Both the position numbers and the translations under genes were made by a program. 36,216 nt of DNA from contig CALMHZ010000032.1 in the NCBI GenBank assembly GCA_937864125.1, positions 1 through 36,216 on the forward strand, given 5' to 3'. The notes beneath the pieces were generated by a model, which searched no databases, was not told the origin of the DNA, and saw nothing but the letters and a program-made list of their open reading frames with translations. Of the stretch, positions 18,795 through 27,908 are shown in pieces. Position 1 is the stretch's first letter. Each line of letters starts with the position of its first letter. This stretch comes from an uncultured bacterium (GTDB lineage: Bacteria; Patescibacteriota; Minisyncoccia; Moranbacterales; UBA1568).

Positions 18795-19286
18795 CTATTT
18801 CTTCACCTCTTCAACCGCGGAGACTTCCTTCTCCGATTCAACACCCTCGTCTGTAAAAATCGCCTCAGATGAGACCTCTTTCGATTGAGTCTCGGCTGAC
18901 TCGAGAGGTTTTTTTACATCCTTATGGGTTTTCAACCCCACTTCCTTCAATTTTCGGCTCAAAAGTTTCGAGGCCTTGTCACGGACGAAGTAGAGTTTCG
19001 CCCGGCGGGAGCGGGTGCTTTTCAACACTTCGATTTTCTCGATATTCGGAGAATAGAGCGGAAACACGATTTCCACCCCGATTCCAAACGATACCTTTCG
19101 TACCGTGACAGTCTGGGAAGAGCTTTGCCCGCCACGAAGCGCGATAACCATCCCTTGAAATATCTGGGTTCGTTCCTTTCCTGCTTCCACAATTTTGCGA
19201 TACACCTTCACCACATCGCCTGAGTGCAGGCTTGGCACTTCTTTTGTTCGGCGAGCGAGATTAAAGGCGATTAAATCTTTGTGCAT
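18795..19286 (-). CDS. rplS: 50S ribosomal protein L19 with acidic C-terminal extension
   Basis: GDVVKVYRKIVEAGKERTQIFQGMVIALRGG...GVEIVFPLYSPNIEKIEVLKSTRSRRAKLYFVRD. Confidence 0.93.
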   Translation of the reverse strand: MHKDLIAFNLARRTKEVPSLHSGDVVKVYRKIVEAGKERTQIFQGMVIALRGGQSSSQTVTVRKVSFGIGVEIVFPLYSPNIEKIEVLKSTRSRRAKLYFVRDKASKLLSRKLKEVGLKTHKDVKKPLESAETQSKEVSSEAIFTDEGVESEKEVSAVEEVKK

Positions 19287-19475
19287 AGTATTCGACTCTC
19301 TTCCAAGCCGGAAGGGCTCCAGGGAATGAGTATTTAGAAAAATAAAGAAGCCTCAGGGCGAAGCATTCAAAGCTTCACTAGGATAGCCCGAAACGATTCT
19401 TGCGTCAACCCCCCTCTTATTTGGATATATCCACGGCTTATCCACTGAGCGAAGAATTGTGGCTGCGCCCCGCTC

Positions 19476-20459
19476 TTACGAATCTTCTGTCTCAGCATCA
19501 ACGGCTTCATAGGGGGGCAAAGATGCGATAGCATTTTGAAAATCAGCCGGCAGTTGAGTCCGATAGGCATGCTGCTCGCCGAACAGCTCAAAGGATAACT
19601 GTGAGGCGTGGAGCAATTGACGCGAAGCGAGCGTCGACCCCTTGGCTTTGCGCCCGCCATAGAGATGATCTCCTACCACGGGATGCCCCAAGGCTGCAAG
19701 ATGCACGCGTATCTGATGGGTTCTGCCAGTTCTCGGAAAAAGAGCGAGCAAATCGAAATCCTGAAACCGCTCGCGGAGCTCGTACGCCGTAAAAGCCTCT
19801 CTCATGGTCCCATGAAATGCCCCGGGATTCCTCACGGCCATACGCTTGAGAGTTCCCACTCTTTGTGTCAAAGGAAAGGTTATTTCACCTTCGGCGGATG
19901 GCACATGCCCGAAAACCAAGGCATGATACACTTTTTGTACTTGGCGATTCTGAAATAATGACTTCAACTCGGAAAAAGCGAGGGCGGTTTTCGCCAAGAC
20001 AAGCACTCCGCTCGTGTTCCTGTCGAGCCTATGCACCACGCCCGCCCGAAGAGCATCTTCTCCAACCAAAGCGATGGGAGGAAAATGGGCCAGCGCCCAA
20101 TTCACAACCGTCGATAAGCGCTCGGTAGAAGAAGGATGCATTTGGATACCGGCTGGCTTATCGATGACAATAATGTGCTCATTTTCAAAAAGAACGGGAA
20201 TATCCATCTGTGAGTTCGGAGCGATTGAAGCTTCTTTGAGAGCGAGCGAGGCATCCACCCTGTCTCCGTATCTCAGTCTTCGGCTGGGATCGAGCTCTGG
20301 TACGGCGTTTACCGCAACCAAACCCTGTTCGATACTTCGACGAATGGAGGTCCGTGAGTATCCCTCGACCCCTCCGTTTTCGAGCACTTCTGTCAAAAAA
20401 ACATCAAGTCGCTTGTTAGAGCCATGCATTTCTACGATTTTCTGCACATGTTCACCCAT
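19476..20459 (-). CDS. rluD: RluA/RluD-family 23S rRNA pseudouridine synthase
   Basis: S4-like N-terminus, DKPAGIQMHPSS, GVVHRLDRNTSGVLVLAK, RTGRTHQIRVHLAALGHPVVGDHLYGG. Confidence 0.9.
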   Translation of the reverse strand: MGEHVQKIVEMHGSNKRLDVFLTEVLENGGVEGYSRTSIRRSIEQGLVAVNAVPELDPSRRLRYGDRVDASLALKEASIAPNSQMDIPVLFENEHIIVIDKPAGIQMHPSSTERLSTVVNWALAHFPPIALVGEDALRAGVVHRLDRNTSGVLVLAKTALAFSELKSLFQNRQVQKVYHALVFGHVPSAEGEITFPLTQRVGTLKRMAVRNPGAFHGTMREAFTAYELRERFQDFDLLALFPRTGRTHQIRVHLAALGHPVVGDHLYGGRKAKGSTLASRQLLHASQLSFELFGEQHAYRTQLPADFQNAIASLPPYEAVDAETEDS

Positions 20460-20464
20460 ATAAG

Positions 20465-20512
20465 AGACTACATATAGTTATAAAATCATTCTTTAAACAC
20501 AATATATTGTTG
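20465..20512 (+). promoter_or_regulatory. tandem NrdR-box-like sites
   Basis: AGACTACATATAGTTA (20465-20480) and ACACAATATATTGTTG (20497-20512); 12/16 and 14/16 to acaCwAtATaTwGtgt; starts 32 bp apart. Confidence 0.6.
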
Positions 20513-20579
20513 TTTTTTTTCTCATTTTTTCTTAAAAATGGTGGCATTATTGCAAAATAATGGCTCTATAAAGAGATAT

Positions 20580-20608
20580 TTGACATAATTTCTTAAGAAC
20601 TCTATTAT
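20580..20608 (+). promoter_or_regulatory. near-consensus sigma70-type promoter for the ahpC gene string
   Basis: TTGACA-17-TATTAT, ~48 bp upstream of the ATG at 20656. Confidence 0.7.
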
Positions 20609-20655
20609 AGCAAGACACTGTTTTGGTGTCGAATTAAACAATAACACTCATTCTT

Positions 20656-21273
20656 ATGTGCGGAAACAGCTGCGGCGGAGGTTTTGAAGGAGAGAATATG
20701 CTCCCTGTTATCGGACAAAAAATTCCTGATTTTTCCGGAGAGATATATCACGCGGAAACATTCAAAAAGGCGCACCTTTCAGACTATGAAGGGAAATGGC
20801 TTATCCTGTTCTTCTATCCGGCGGATTTCACCTTCGTTTGTCCCACAGAGCTTGAAGATCTCGCCGACAACTATGCGAAGTTTCAAGAGTTGGGAGCCGA
20901 GATTCTCTCCGTAAGCACCGACACCAAATTCACCCACAAGGCATGGCACGATCACTCGGAAGCGATCAAAAAAGTGAAGTATCCGATGCTCGCCGATCCG
21001 ACAGGCGATCTGGCGCGAATGCTCGGCGTCTACATAGAAGAAGGTGAGGATGCGGGCCTCGCGCGCCGTGGCACATTCCTCATCGATCCGGAAGGCATTC
21101 TCCAATCGTTCGAGGTGAACGCGAACAATATCGGCCGCAGCTCAGATGAGTTGATCCGAAAACTGGAAGCCGCGCGATTCGTACGCGAGCATGGAGGCGA
21201 GGTGTGCCCCGCGAAATGGATCCCGGGGAAAAAGACTCTCAAGCCAGGCATCGATCTCGTCGGAAAAATATAA
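20656..21273 (+). CDS. ahpC: peroxiredoxin (AhpC/Prx1-like, 2-Cys)
   Basis: FYPADFTFVCPTEL and GEVCPAKWIPG; GDLARMLGVYIEEGEDAGLARRGTFLIDPEG. Confidence 0.93.
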   Translation: MCGNSCGGGFEGENMLPVIGQKIPDFSGEIYHAETFKKAHLSDYEGKWLILFFYPADFTFVCPTELEDLADNYAKFQELGAEILSVSTDTKFTHKAWHDHSEAIKKVKYPMLADPTGDLARMLGVYIEEGEDAGLARRGTFLIDPEGILQSFEVNANNIGRSSDELIRKLEAARFVREHGGEVCPAKWIPGKKTLKPGIDLVGKI

Positions 21274-21283
21274 TCACAACTCT

Positions 21284-21847
21284 ATGTACGCGCCTCACGA
21301 CTTCTCGCATCTTTTGGGTACATCGGGATTTTCCGATACCTTGCTCACCAATCATTTCACTTTGTATGAAGGGTATGTGAAAAATACCAATACGCTTATA
21401 GAATCACTCAAAAAGACGGAGCCGGGGACCCCGGAGTACGCGGAACTCCATCGCCGGTTCGGGTGGGAGTGGAACGGGATGCGGCTTCATGAGCTCTATT
21501 TCGGAAACATGAAAAAGGGCGGGGCAATTCTCGAGGACGGAGCGCTCAAGTCCGCGATCGAAAAAGAGTACGGCAGCATTGAGCTCTGGCGAAAAGATTT
21601 TTCAGCGATCGGGGCCATGCGCGGAATAGGATGGGTGGTATTGGTCAAGGATACCGCGCAAGACAAGCTTCTCAATATCTGGGTGAACGAGCACGACTTG
21701 GGACACCTGGCAGGCACTACGCCGATTCTCATCATGGACGTATTCGAACACGCCTTCATGATCGATTACGGACTCAAGAGGGCCGACTACATCGAGGCAT
21801 TCTTCAATGCCATCGACTGGAAAGAGGCGGAAAAACGACTGCGATAA
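21284..21847 (+). CDS. sod: superoxide dismutase (Fe/Mn family)
   Basis: NHFTLYEGYVKNTN, RLHELYFGNM, LNIWVNEHDLGHLAGTTPILIMDVFEHAFMIDY. Confidence 0.9.
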   Translation: MYAPHDFSHLLGTSGFSDTLLTNHFTLYEGYVKNTNTLIESLKKTEPGTPEYAELHRRFGWEWNGMRLHELYFGNMKKGGAILEDGALKSAIEKEYGSIELWRKDFSAIGAMRGIGWVVLVKDTAQDKLLNIWVNEHDLGHLAGTTPILIMDVFEHAFMIDYGLKRADYIEAFFNAIDWKEAEKRLR

Positions 21848-21899
21848 AGCCTCGAGCCGCAACTTTCTTTAGATTCTCCTGCCATTTACCACAAACCTT

Positions 21900-24515
21900 A
21901 TGCCTCTTACAAAAATCAAACGACGCAACGGAGAAATCGTGGATTTCGATCGCACAAAAATCGAAACGGCTATCGAGAATGCCTGCGACGCCATCGGCGA
22001 AACCGACAAGGCCTTCATCGCGGAACTGACAACGGCGGTCATCCAAGACGCCGAGCATGTGTACACCGATATCTTCGTCAACCGCATGCCGGCGGTCGAA
22101 GACATCCAGGACATCGTGGAAAGAAATCTGGTCAAGGCGAACAAATTCGAGATCGCGAAGGCGTACATCCTCTATCGGGAGAAGCGCAAGGGGGAGCGCG
22201 AGGAGAAGAAGGAAAAGCTCATGGAGCAATTCGAGAATCGTTCGCTCAAGGTCACCAAATCGGACGGTTCGAAAGAGATATTCGACTTCGGGAAAATCCG
22301 CGCCGTATTCGATCGCGCCGCGAAGGGCTATGAGAAGGACTGCCGTTTTGAGGATCTCATGGATGCCTTCAAAAAAAATATCGTCGAAGACATCAAGACT
22401 TCCGACATCGGCAAGCTCCTCGTCAAAACATGCATCGATCTCGTAACGGTAGAAAATATTTCCTGGCAGCAGGTAGCATCCCGGATATTTCTCGGAACCC
22501 TCTACAAGGCGGCGATCAAGAATCGCGGACTCGCCCAGAAGGACATCTATTCTCCGAAGGCGTATGCCAAGCTTTTCGAGGAATATGTGAATGACGGCCT
22601 CTACTATAAAGACTTTTATAAATACTATTCGAAAGAGGACATCCTGAAGGCAGGGGAGCTTCTTTCAGTAGCCACGGACGAGCGATATGAGTATACGACG
22701 CTCCTTTCCCTCGCGAAGCGGTACCTGCTCAACCCGAACAAAATAGTGAAGGAGCTTCCGCAGGAAATGTACATGTCGATCGCCCTTTTTCTCGCCATTC
22801 CCGAATCGGATGAAACGCGCCTTGATTTCGCGTTCAAGATATATCGGCACTGCTCCGAGCAACGCATCTCGCTTCCGACACCGACCCTGCTCAACTCCCG
22901 AACGAATTACCATCAGCTCTCCTCATGCTTCAAGATCAATGTCGATGACGATCTTCGCGGCATCTATCATGCCATCGAGAACATGGCGCAGATATCGAAA
23001 TTCGGTGGCGGTGTGGGGGTATATCTCGGCAATATCCGGGCTCGGGGAAGCGCCATCCGCGGCGTGCTCGGGATGTCCGGCGGAGTGAATCCGTGGATCA
23101 AGGTGATAAACGACACGGCGGTCGCGGTCAACCAGCTCGGTTCCCGTCTCGGCGCCATTTCGGTCACGCTCGATGCCTGGCACGCGGATATCTACGACTT
23201 CCTTGACCTCCAGACGGAGACCGGCGACATCCGATCGAAGGCGTTCGACATCTTCCCCGCCATTTCGATCCCGGATCTTTTTATGCGGAGAGTCAAAGAC
23301 AACGGTGACTGGACGCTTTTTGATCCGCACGAGATCGCCACAAAGTATGGAAAGGAATTGCAGAATGATTTCGGGGAAGCCTTCGAAGCATTTTACGAAA
23401 CCCTCGAGAAAGACGATACGCTTACGATGAAGCGCACGGTCAAGGCGAAAGACCTTTTCAAAAAATTCCTCAAATCCGTGGTCGAGACCGGAATGCCGTA
23501 TGTGTTCTTCCGCGATACGGTCAATCGGCTGAATCCGAACAAGCACGAGGGGAATGTGTATTCGACGCAGCTTTGCACGGAAATCTGCCAGAACACCTCG
23601 CCGAGCAAATTTGTCGAAGAAGAGATCGAGGACGGCACCATCGTCATCCGCTATGAGCCGGGCGACCTTGTCGTCTGCAACCTCGCCTCGATCAACATGG
23701 CGACGGTGCATGACGATGCCACGATGGCGGAGGTTTTCCCGGTCGTCATGCGCGTCCTCGACAATGTCATCACCCTTAACTACTACCCTATCAAGGAAGC
23801 CGCGCGGACAGCCATGCGCTACCGCAGCATCGGACTCGGGTATCTCGGCCTAGCCGAATATCTGGCCACGAGAAAAATAGCGTACGATAGCGAAGAGGCA
23901 AGAACCATAGTGGACAAGCTTTTCTCCCAATACGCCTATTACACCTATCGATCCTCCGTCGATCTGGCGAAAGAGCGGGGCCAGTATCCTCTCTATTCCG
24001 GAAGCGAATATGACAAGGGAATCATCCTCGGAAAAGAAAAGGCCTGGTTCATAGAACATACCGAGCAAGGAAAGCTCTGGGAGCAGCTCTTCGCTGACAT
24101 GAAGAAATATGGCACCCGATTCGGCTACCACACCGCTCCCGCCCCGAATACTTCGACAGCCGGCGTCGTCGGGACGACCGCAGCACTTCTCCCCATATAC
24201 AAGCGATACTTCGTGGAAACCAACCTCTCTGCCCCCACCCTTCGCGTCGCCCCGAAGCTCAACAAAGAAAACTTCTGGTACTACAAAGAATATGTGAACA
24301 TGGACATGAACGATGTCATAGACATGATCGCCGTGGTCTATAGATGGGTGGACCAGTCCATAAGCTTCGAGTGGATGATCGATCCTTCCAAAGTTTCTCC
24401 GGAACAGCTCTTCAGCTACTACATCAAGAGTTGGGAGAAGGGAATCAAGACCGTATATTATGTACGCAGCCTCTCAGGCGAGGTAAGCGAAGACTGCGTG
24501 AGCTGCAGCGGATAA
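21900..24515 (+). CDS. nrdA: ribonucleoside-diphosphate reductase, class I alpha subunit
   Basis: N-terminal ATP-cone-like region, LSSCFKI, GGGVGVYLGNIRARGS, QLCTEICQNTSP, C-terminal CVSCSG. Confidence 0.95.
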   Translation: MPLTKIKRRNGEIVDFDRTKIETAIENACDAIGETDKAFIAELTTAVIQDAEHVYTDIFVNRMPAVEDIQDIVERNLVKANKFEIAKAYILYREKRKGEREEKKEKLMEQFENRSLKVTKSDGSKEIFDFGKIRAVFDRAAKGYEKDCRFEDLMDAFKKNIVEDIKTSDIGKLLVKTCIDLVTVENISWQQVASRIFLGTLYKAAIKNRGLAQKDIYSPKAYAKLFEEYVNDGLYYKDFYKYYSKEDILKAGELLSVATDERYEYTTLLSLAKRYLLNPNKIVKELPQEMYMSIALFLAIPESDETRLDFAFKIYRHCSEQRISLPTPTLLNSRTNYHQLSSCFKINVDDDLRGIYHAIENMAQISKFGGGVGVYLGNIRARGSAIRGVLGMSGGVNPWIKVINDTAVAVNQLGSRLGAISVTLDAWHADIYDFLDLQTETGDIRSKAFDIFPAISIPDLFMRRVKDNGDWTLFDPHEIATKYGKELQNDFGEAFEAFYETLEKDDTLTMKRTVKAKDLFKKFLKSVVETGMPYVFFRDTVNRLNPNKHEGNVYSTQLCTEICQNTSPSKFVEEEIEDGTIVIRYEPGDLVVCNLASINMATVHDDATMAEVFPVVMRVLDNVITLNYYPIKEAARTAMRYRSIGLGYLGLAEYLATRKIAYDSEEARTIVDKLFSQYAYYTYRSSVDLAKERGQYPLYSGSEYDKGIILGKEKAWFIEHTEQGKLWEQLFADMKKYGTRFGYHTAPAPNTSTAGVVGTTAALLPIYKRYFVETNLSAPTLRVAPKLNKENFWYYKEYVNMDMNDVIDMIAVVYRWVDQSISFEWMIDPSKVSPEQLFSYYIKSWEKGIKTVYYVRSLSGEVSEDCVSCSG

Positions 24516-24602
24516 TCCGCCGAAGACCCTCGAAGAAATACGCGATGGCAAGCAGAAATAAACCCGATTACCGACACAGCATTTGGCAGTAATAAGAAAT
24601 AT

Positions 24603-25646
24603 ATGCACGAAACGCTCATCCAAAGGCCGCTCTTCAATCCAGGGGGGAATGATGCCGTAGAAAAACGCACGATCATCAAGGGGTCCGCGACCGGCCTCTT
24701 CAACCTCAACGCCACGAAGTACCCATGGGCCAAGTCCCTTTATCAAGTGATGGTCGGAAACTTCTGGGTTCCTGAAAAAGTCTCGGGGCTCAAGGATGAC
24801 GCGCGGATGTTTCATACCGACCTTTCGGATGATGAGCAGCGCGCGTACAAGGGAGTGCTCTCTTTCCTTATTTTTCTTGACTCTCTCCAGACGGTAAACC
24901 TCCCTCATTTCTCGGACTACATCACCTCGCCTGAGGTGAATCTCATCCTCTCGATCCAGGCATACCAAGAGGCGATACACTCGCAATCCTATGCCACCAT
25001 CCTCGAATCGGTGGTCGAAAGCGATGAACGCGATGAAATCTATTACTTCTGGCGCACCGATGAAACCCTCCTCAAGCGCAACAAGTACATCGGCGCCATC
25101 TACCAAGATTTCATCGACACCCCGTCCGATCAGAATTTCTTCCGCGGGATCGTGGCCAACTTCCTCCTCGAATCGATCTACTTTTACAACGGCTTCGCGT
25201 TCTTCGACACGCTCGTCGACCATATGAAAATGCTCGCCACCGGACGCATGATCGCCTACATCAGACGCGATGAGCTCACTCATGTGACGATATTCGCCAA
25301 TATCATCCGGGAAATCAGGCGCGAATTCCCGGAACTCTACGATGAAAAGCTCATCATCAACATGATGGATACCGCGGTCAAACAGGAAATCGAATGGAGC
25401 AAGCACATCTTGGGCGATCGGATCCCCGGCATGAACGGCCAGACCTCCGAAGAATACACCCGCTTCCTGGCCAACAACCGTCTCGCGATGCTCGGAATAG
25501 CGCCGCTTTATCCGGATGCGGTGGGCAATCCCTACAAGCACCTCGACCGTCTGCAAGATACGAATGCCGACAAGGGCAACTTCTTCGAGACGACCGTCGT
25601 CAATTACACGCAATCATCAAGTATGAACGGAAGCTGGGATTTCTGA
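24603..25646 (+). CDS. nrdB: ribonucleoside-diphosphate reductase, class I beta subunit
   Basis: FLDSLQT, YQEAIHSQSY, LLESIYFYNGFAFF, RDELTHVTIF: metal ligands and radical Tyr present. Confidence 0.95.
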   Translation: MHETLIQRPLFNPGGNDAVEKRTIIKGSATGLFNLNATKYPWAKSLYQVMVGNFWVPEKVSGLKDDARMFHTDLSDDEQRAYKGVLSFLIFLDSLQTVNLPHFSDYITSPEVNLILSIQAYQEAIHSQSYATILESVVESDERDEIYYFWRTDETLLKRNKYIGAIYQDFIDTPSDQNFFRGIVANFLLESIYFYNGFAFFDTLVDHMKMLATGRMIAYIRRDELTHVTIFANIIREIRREFPELYDEKLIINMMDTAVKQEIEWSKHILGDRIPGMNGQTSEEYTRFLANNRLAMLGIAPLYPDAVGNPYKHLDRLQDTNADKGNFFETTVVNYTQSSSMNGSWDF

Positions 25647-25686
25647 AAATCTCATCGAAGGGTAGCCCTCTCATGAAAAAGAACTG

Positions 25687-25710
25687 AAGCCTGTCCCTGC
25701 GACGGGCTTT
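25687..25710 (+). terminator. rho-independent terminator
   Basis: AAGCCTGTC-cctgc-GACGGGCTT-T. Confidence 0.6.
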
Positions 25711-25809
25711 ATTTCATAACATATGACAACTCGAAGGAAATCCCCAAGAGCCTTCATTTTTTCTTTTTAGCGGAATGTATTATACTGAAGAAGAAAAATA
25801 ACATACATT

Positions 25810-26673
25810 ATGAAATCAAAATCATTTTTCGCTCTTGCTTTCACAATACTCATTGTAGGCTTTTTTATCCTCGATACGCACACGGCCTTCGGACAATTCT
25901 CATACACCCCGCTCGAGAAAATCCCCGGCGCGTCGACCGCCAAAACCCTGCCACAGTATATCGAAGGCATTTACAAGTTCGGCATCTGGACCGTGGGCAT
26001 CGCGGCGCTTTTCATGCTTACGATCGGCGGCTTCGTCTATATGACGAGCGGGGGCAACACCTCGACCCTTTCCCGGGCCAAAGGATATATCACTGATGCG
26101 CTCATCGGACTCGTCCTCGCCCTCGTCGCGTACCTTATCTTGAATGTCATCAACCCCGACCTCGTCAATCTCAACCTCTCGAAATTCAGCGAAGTTGGCG
26201 GGGTGCTGCCTCCGCCTCCGGCATTGGGTGCTCCCGCGGCCCCAAGTGCGACCTATACGGGACCCGTAGTCGCAGGATGTATAGACTGCCAAGCAGTTTC
26301 CGGCGTACCTATCAAACCTGTTGGTTCGGGCTGCAAAAGCCCTGGTCCATGCCAGCTCAACAAAACATTTCTTAGCAGGTTAAAAAATGTTACTACCAGT
26401 CCACTTGTCAGTAAACCCTGGTGGATCACGGAAGCATGGCCTCCCATCGTGAAACATAGCTCCAAGTGTCATTACAATGGCACCTGTGCGGATATTAATT
26501 TTACCGGAGGTGTAACTGATCCTGCTTCGGTACAAACACTGTACCAAGCTCTCAGAAGCAACGGATTTAATGTGGTGTATGAAACATTCAGCTCTTGTTC
26601 TCCATATACTAAAGTAGGTGTCCCTTGCAAGCAATTTAAAACTACCACAGGCAGCCATTTTCATGTTTATTAA
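25810..26673 (+). CDS. VirB2/TrbC pilin-like N-terminus plus C-terminal M15-peptidase-like domain
   Basis: Signal plus two TM segments (IWTVGIAALFMLTIGGFVYMTSGGN, DALIGLVLALVAYLILNVINP), Pro-rich linker, HSSKCHYNGTCADINF and C-terminal GSHFHVY. Confidence 0.6.
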   Translation: MKSKSFFALAFTILIVGFFILDTHTAFGQFSYTPLEKIPGASTAKTLPQYIEGIYKFGIWTVGIAALFMLTIGGFVYMTSGGNTSTLSRAKGYITDALIGLVLALVAYLILNVINPDLVNLNLSKFSEVGGVLPPPPALGAPAAPSATYTGPVVAGCIDCQAVSGVPIKPVGSGCKSPGPCQLNKTFLSRLKNVTTSPLVSKPWWITEAWPPIVKHSSKCHYNGTCADINFTGGVTDPASVQTLYQALRSNGFNVVYETFSSCSPYTKVGVPCKQFKTTTGSHFHVY

Positions 26674-26684
26674 AAAGAAGGAAA

Positions 26685-27824
26685 ATGAAAAAAGTCTTCG
26701 CCATCTCCATCGGACTCTTCGTACTTACCCTCCTTTTCCTCGGGGTGTATAACTTCGCCTTCAAAAATAATCCGAACAATCCAACGGTAGATGAACAGGT
26801 GAAAAAAGAGGCGAAAGAAGAAACCGACAAAGGATTCCTCGACAAGCTGACCTCGGCACCCGTAGAGAAAATAACGGATACGGACACAACCGGGGGCATT
26901 GCCCTAAGCGGTACTTCTCTTGCCTATTTCACCGGAAAATCCCTCAAAAAATCCTCGCTCGGCGGAGGAGCGGAAGAAACGATTGTCGAGTCGCTTCCAG
27001 GAAATGTTCTCCGCGCGACCTGGTCACCGGATAAAAAACAGGCGCTTGCGCTGCTTGCTACCGCCGAAGGACAAAGATGGTATCTTATCCGCATCGAAGA
27101 CAAGTCATTTCTTCCCTTGAAAGCAGGACTCGCTTCTCCATCGTGGGCGAATATCGGAGAAAAAATATTCTATTTCTATACCGATCCGGGCAATGGACAG
27201 ACGGGCATCAACACCGCGAACCCCGATGGCAGCGAATGGAAAGAAATCGGGAAAGCGCCATTTGCCAACCCCTTCATCGCAACCGTACCCAACTCCGCCC
27301 TCATTTCCTTTTGGAATCGGCCAAACGGACACGAGGAAACCGCGCTCTACACGATACCGGCATCCGGCGGGGAGCCGAAGCGGATATTCTCCGGAAAATA
27401 TGGCGGAAACTATCTCTGGTCGCCGAACGGGGAGCGCCTCCTCGTAAGCTCGGTAAGCGAAAAAAGCGGTGCGAATATCGGACTCGGGATCTCAAATGGA
27501 AGTGGCGGCGAATATCGGACGCTCCAAGTGCCTACATTGGTATCAAAAACGGTCTGGTCGAAAGACAACAAGACGATCTACTACGCGCTTCCGACCTCCA
27601 AACCGGAAAATATCGTGCTTCCGAACGACTATTTCGATCGACCGATATATACCGCTGATCTCTTCTGGAAAATAGACGCTGACACGGGAAAAAGCGATCG
27701 GATCATCAAGCCGGAGGATATCGGGGGAGAATTCGATAGCATCGATTTGTTCTTGGACCCGAAAGAAGAGTATCTCTTCTTTACCAACCGGAAAGACAAA
27801 AAGCTCTATCGGATACAGCTTTGA
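26685..27824 (+). CDS. membrane-anchored TolB-like beta-propeller protein
   Basis: N-terminal TM anchor; repeated ATWSPDKKQAL, LWSPNGERLLVSS, VWSKDNKTIYYA. Confidence 0.65.
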   Translation: MKKVFAISIGLFVLTLLFLGVYNFAFKNNPNNPTVDEQVKKEAKEETDKGFLDKLTSAPVEKITDTDTTGGIALSGTSLAYFTGKSLKKSSLGGGAEETIVESLPGNVLRATWSPDKKQALALLATAEGQRWYLIRIEDKSFLPLKAGLASPSWANIGEKIFYFYTDPGNGQTGINTANPDGSEWKEIGKAPFANPFIATVPNSALISFWNRPNGHEETALYTIPASGGEPKRIFSGKYGGNYLWSPNGERLLVSSVSEKSGANIGLGISNGSGGEYRTLQVPTLVSKTVWSKDNKTIYYALPTSKPENIVLPNDYFDRPIYTADLFWKIDADTGKSDRIIKPEDIGGEFDSIDLFLDPKEEYLFFTNRKDKKLYRIQL

Positions 27825-27908
27825 TAGGAATCTCTTTCGGATGCATATCTTTCGTTTTCCTTTCGCTCCGCATGGAAGCCGCTAAAAATATGCACCGGGA
27901 GGTGTGTA

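Noticed and set aside
22923-23711. 262-aa antisense ORF
   Set aside because: Antisense to nrdA, no domain signal.
24474-25613. 379-aa antisense ORF
   Set aside because: Complete overlap with nrdB on the opposite strand; shadow ORF.
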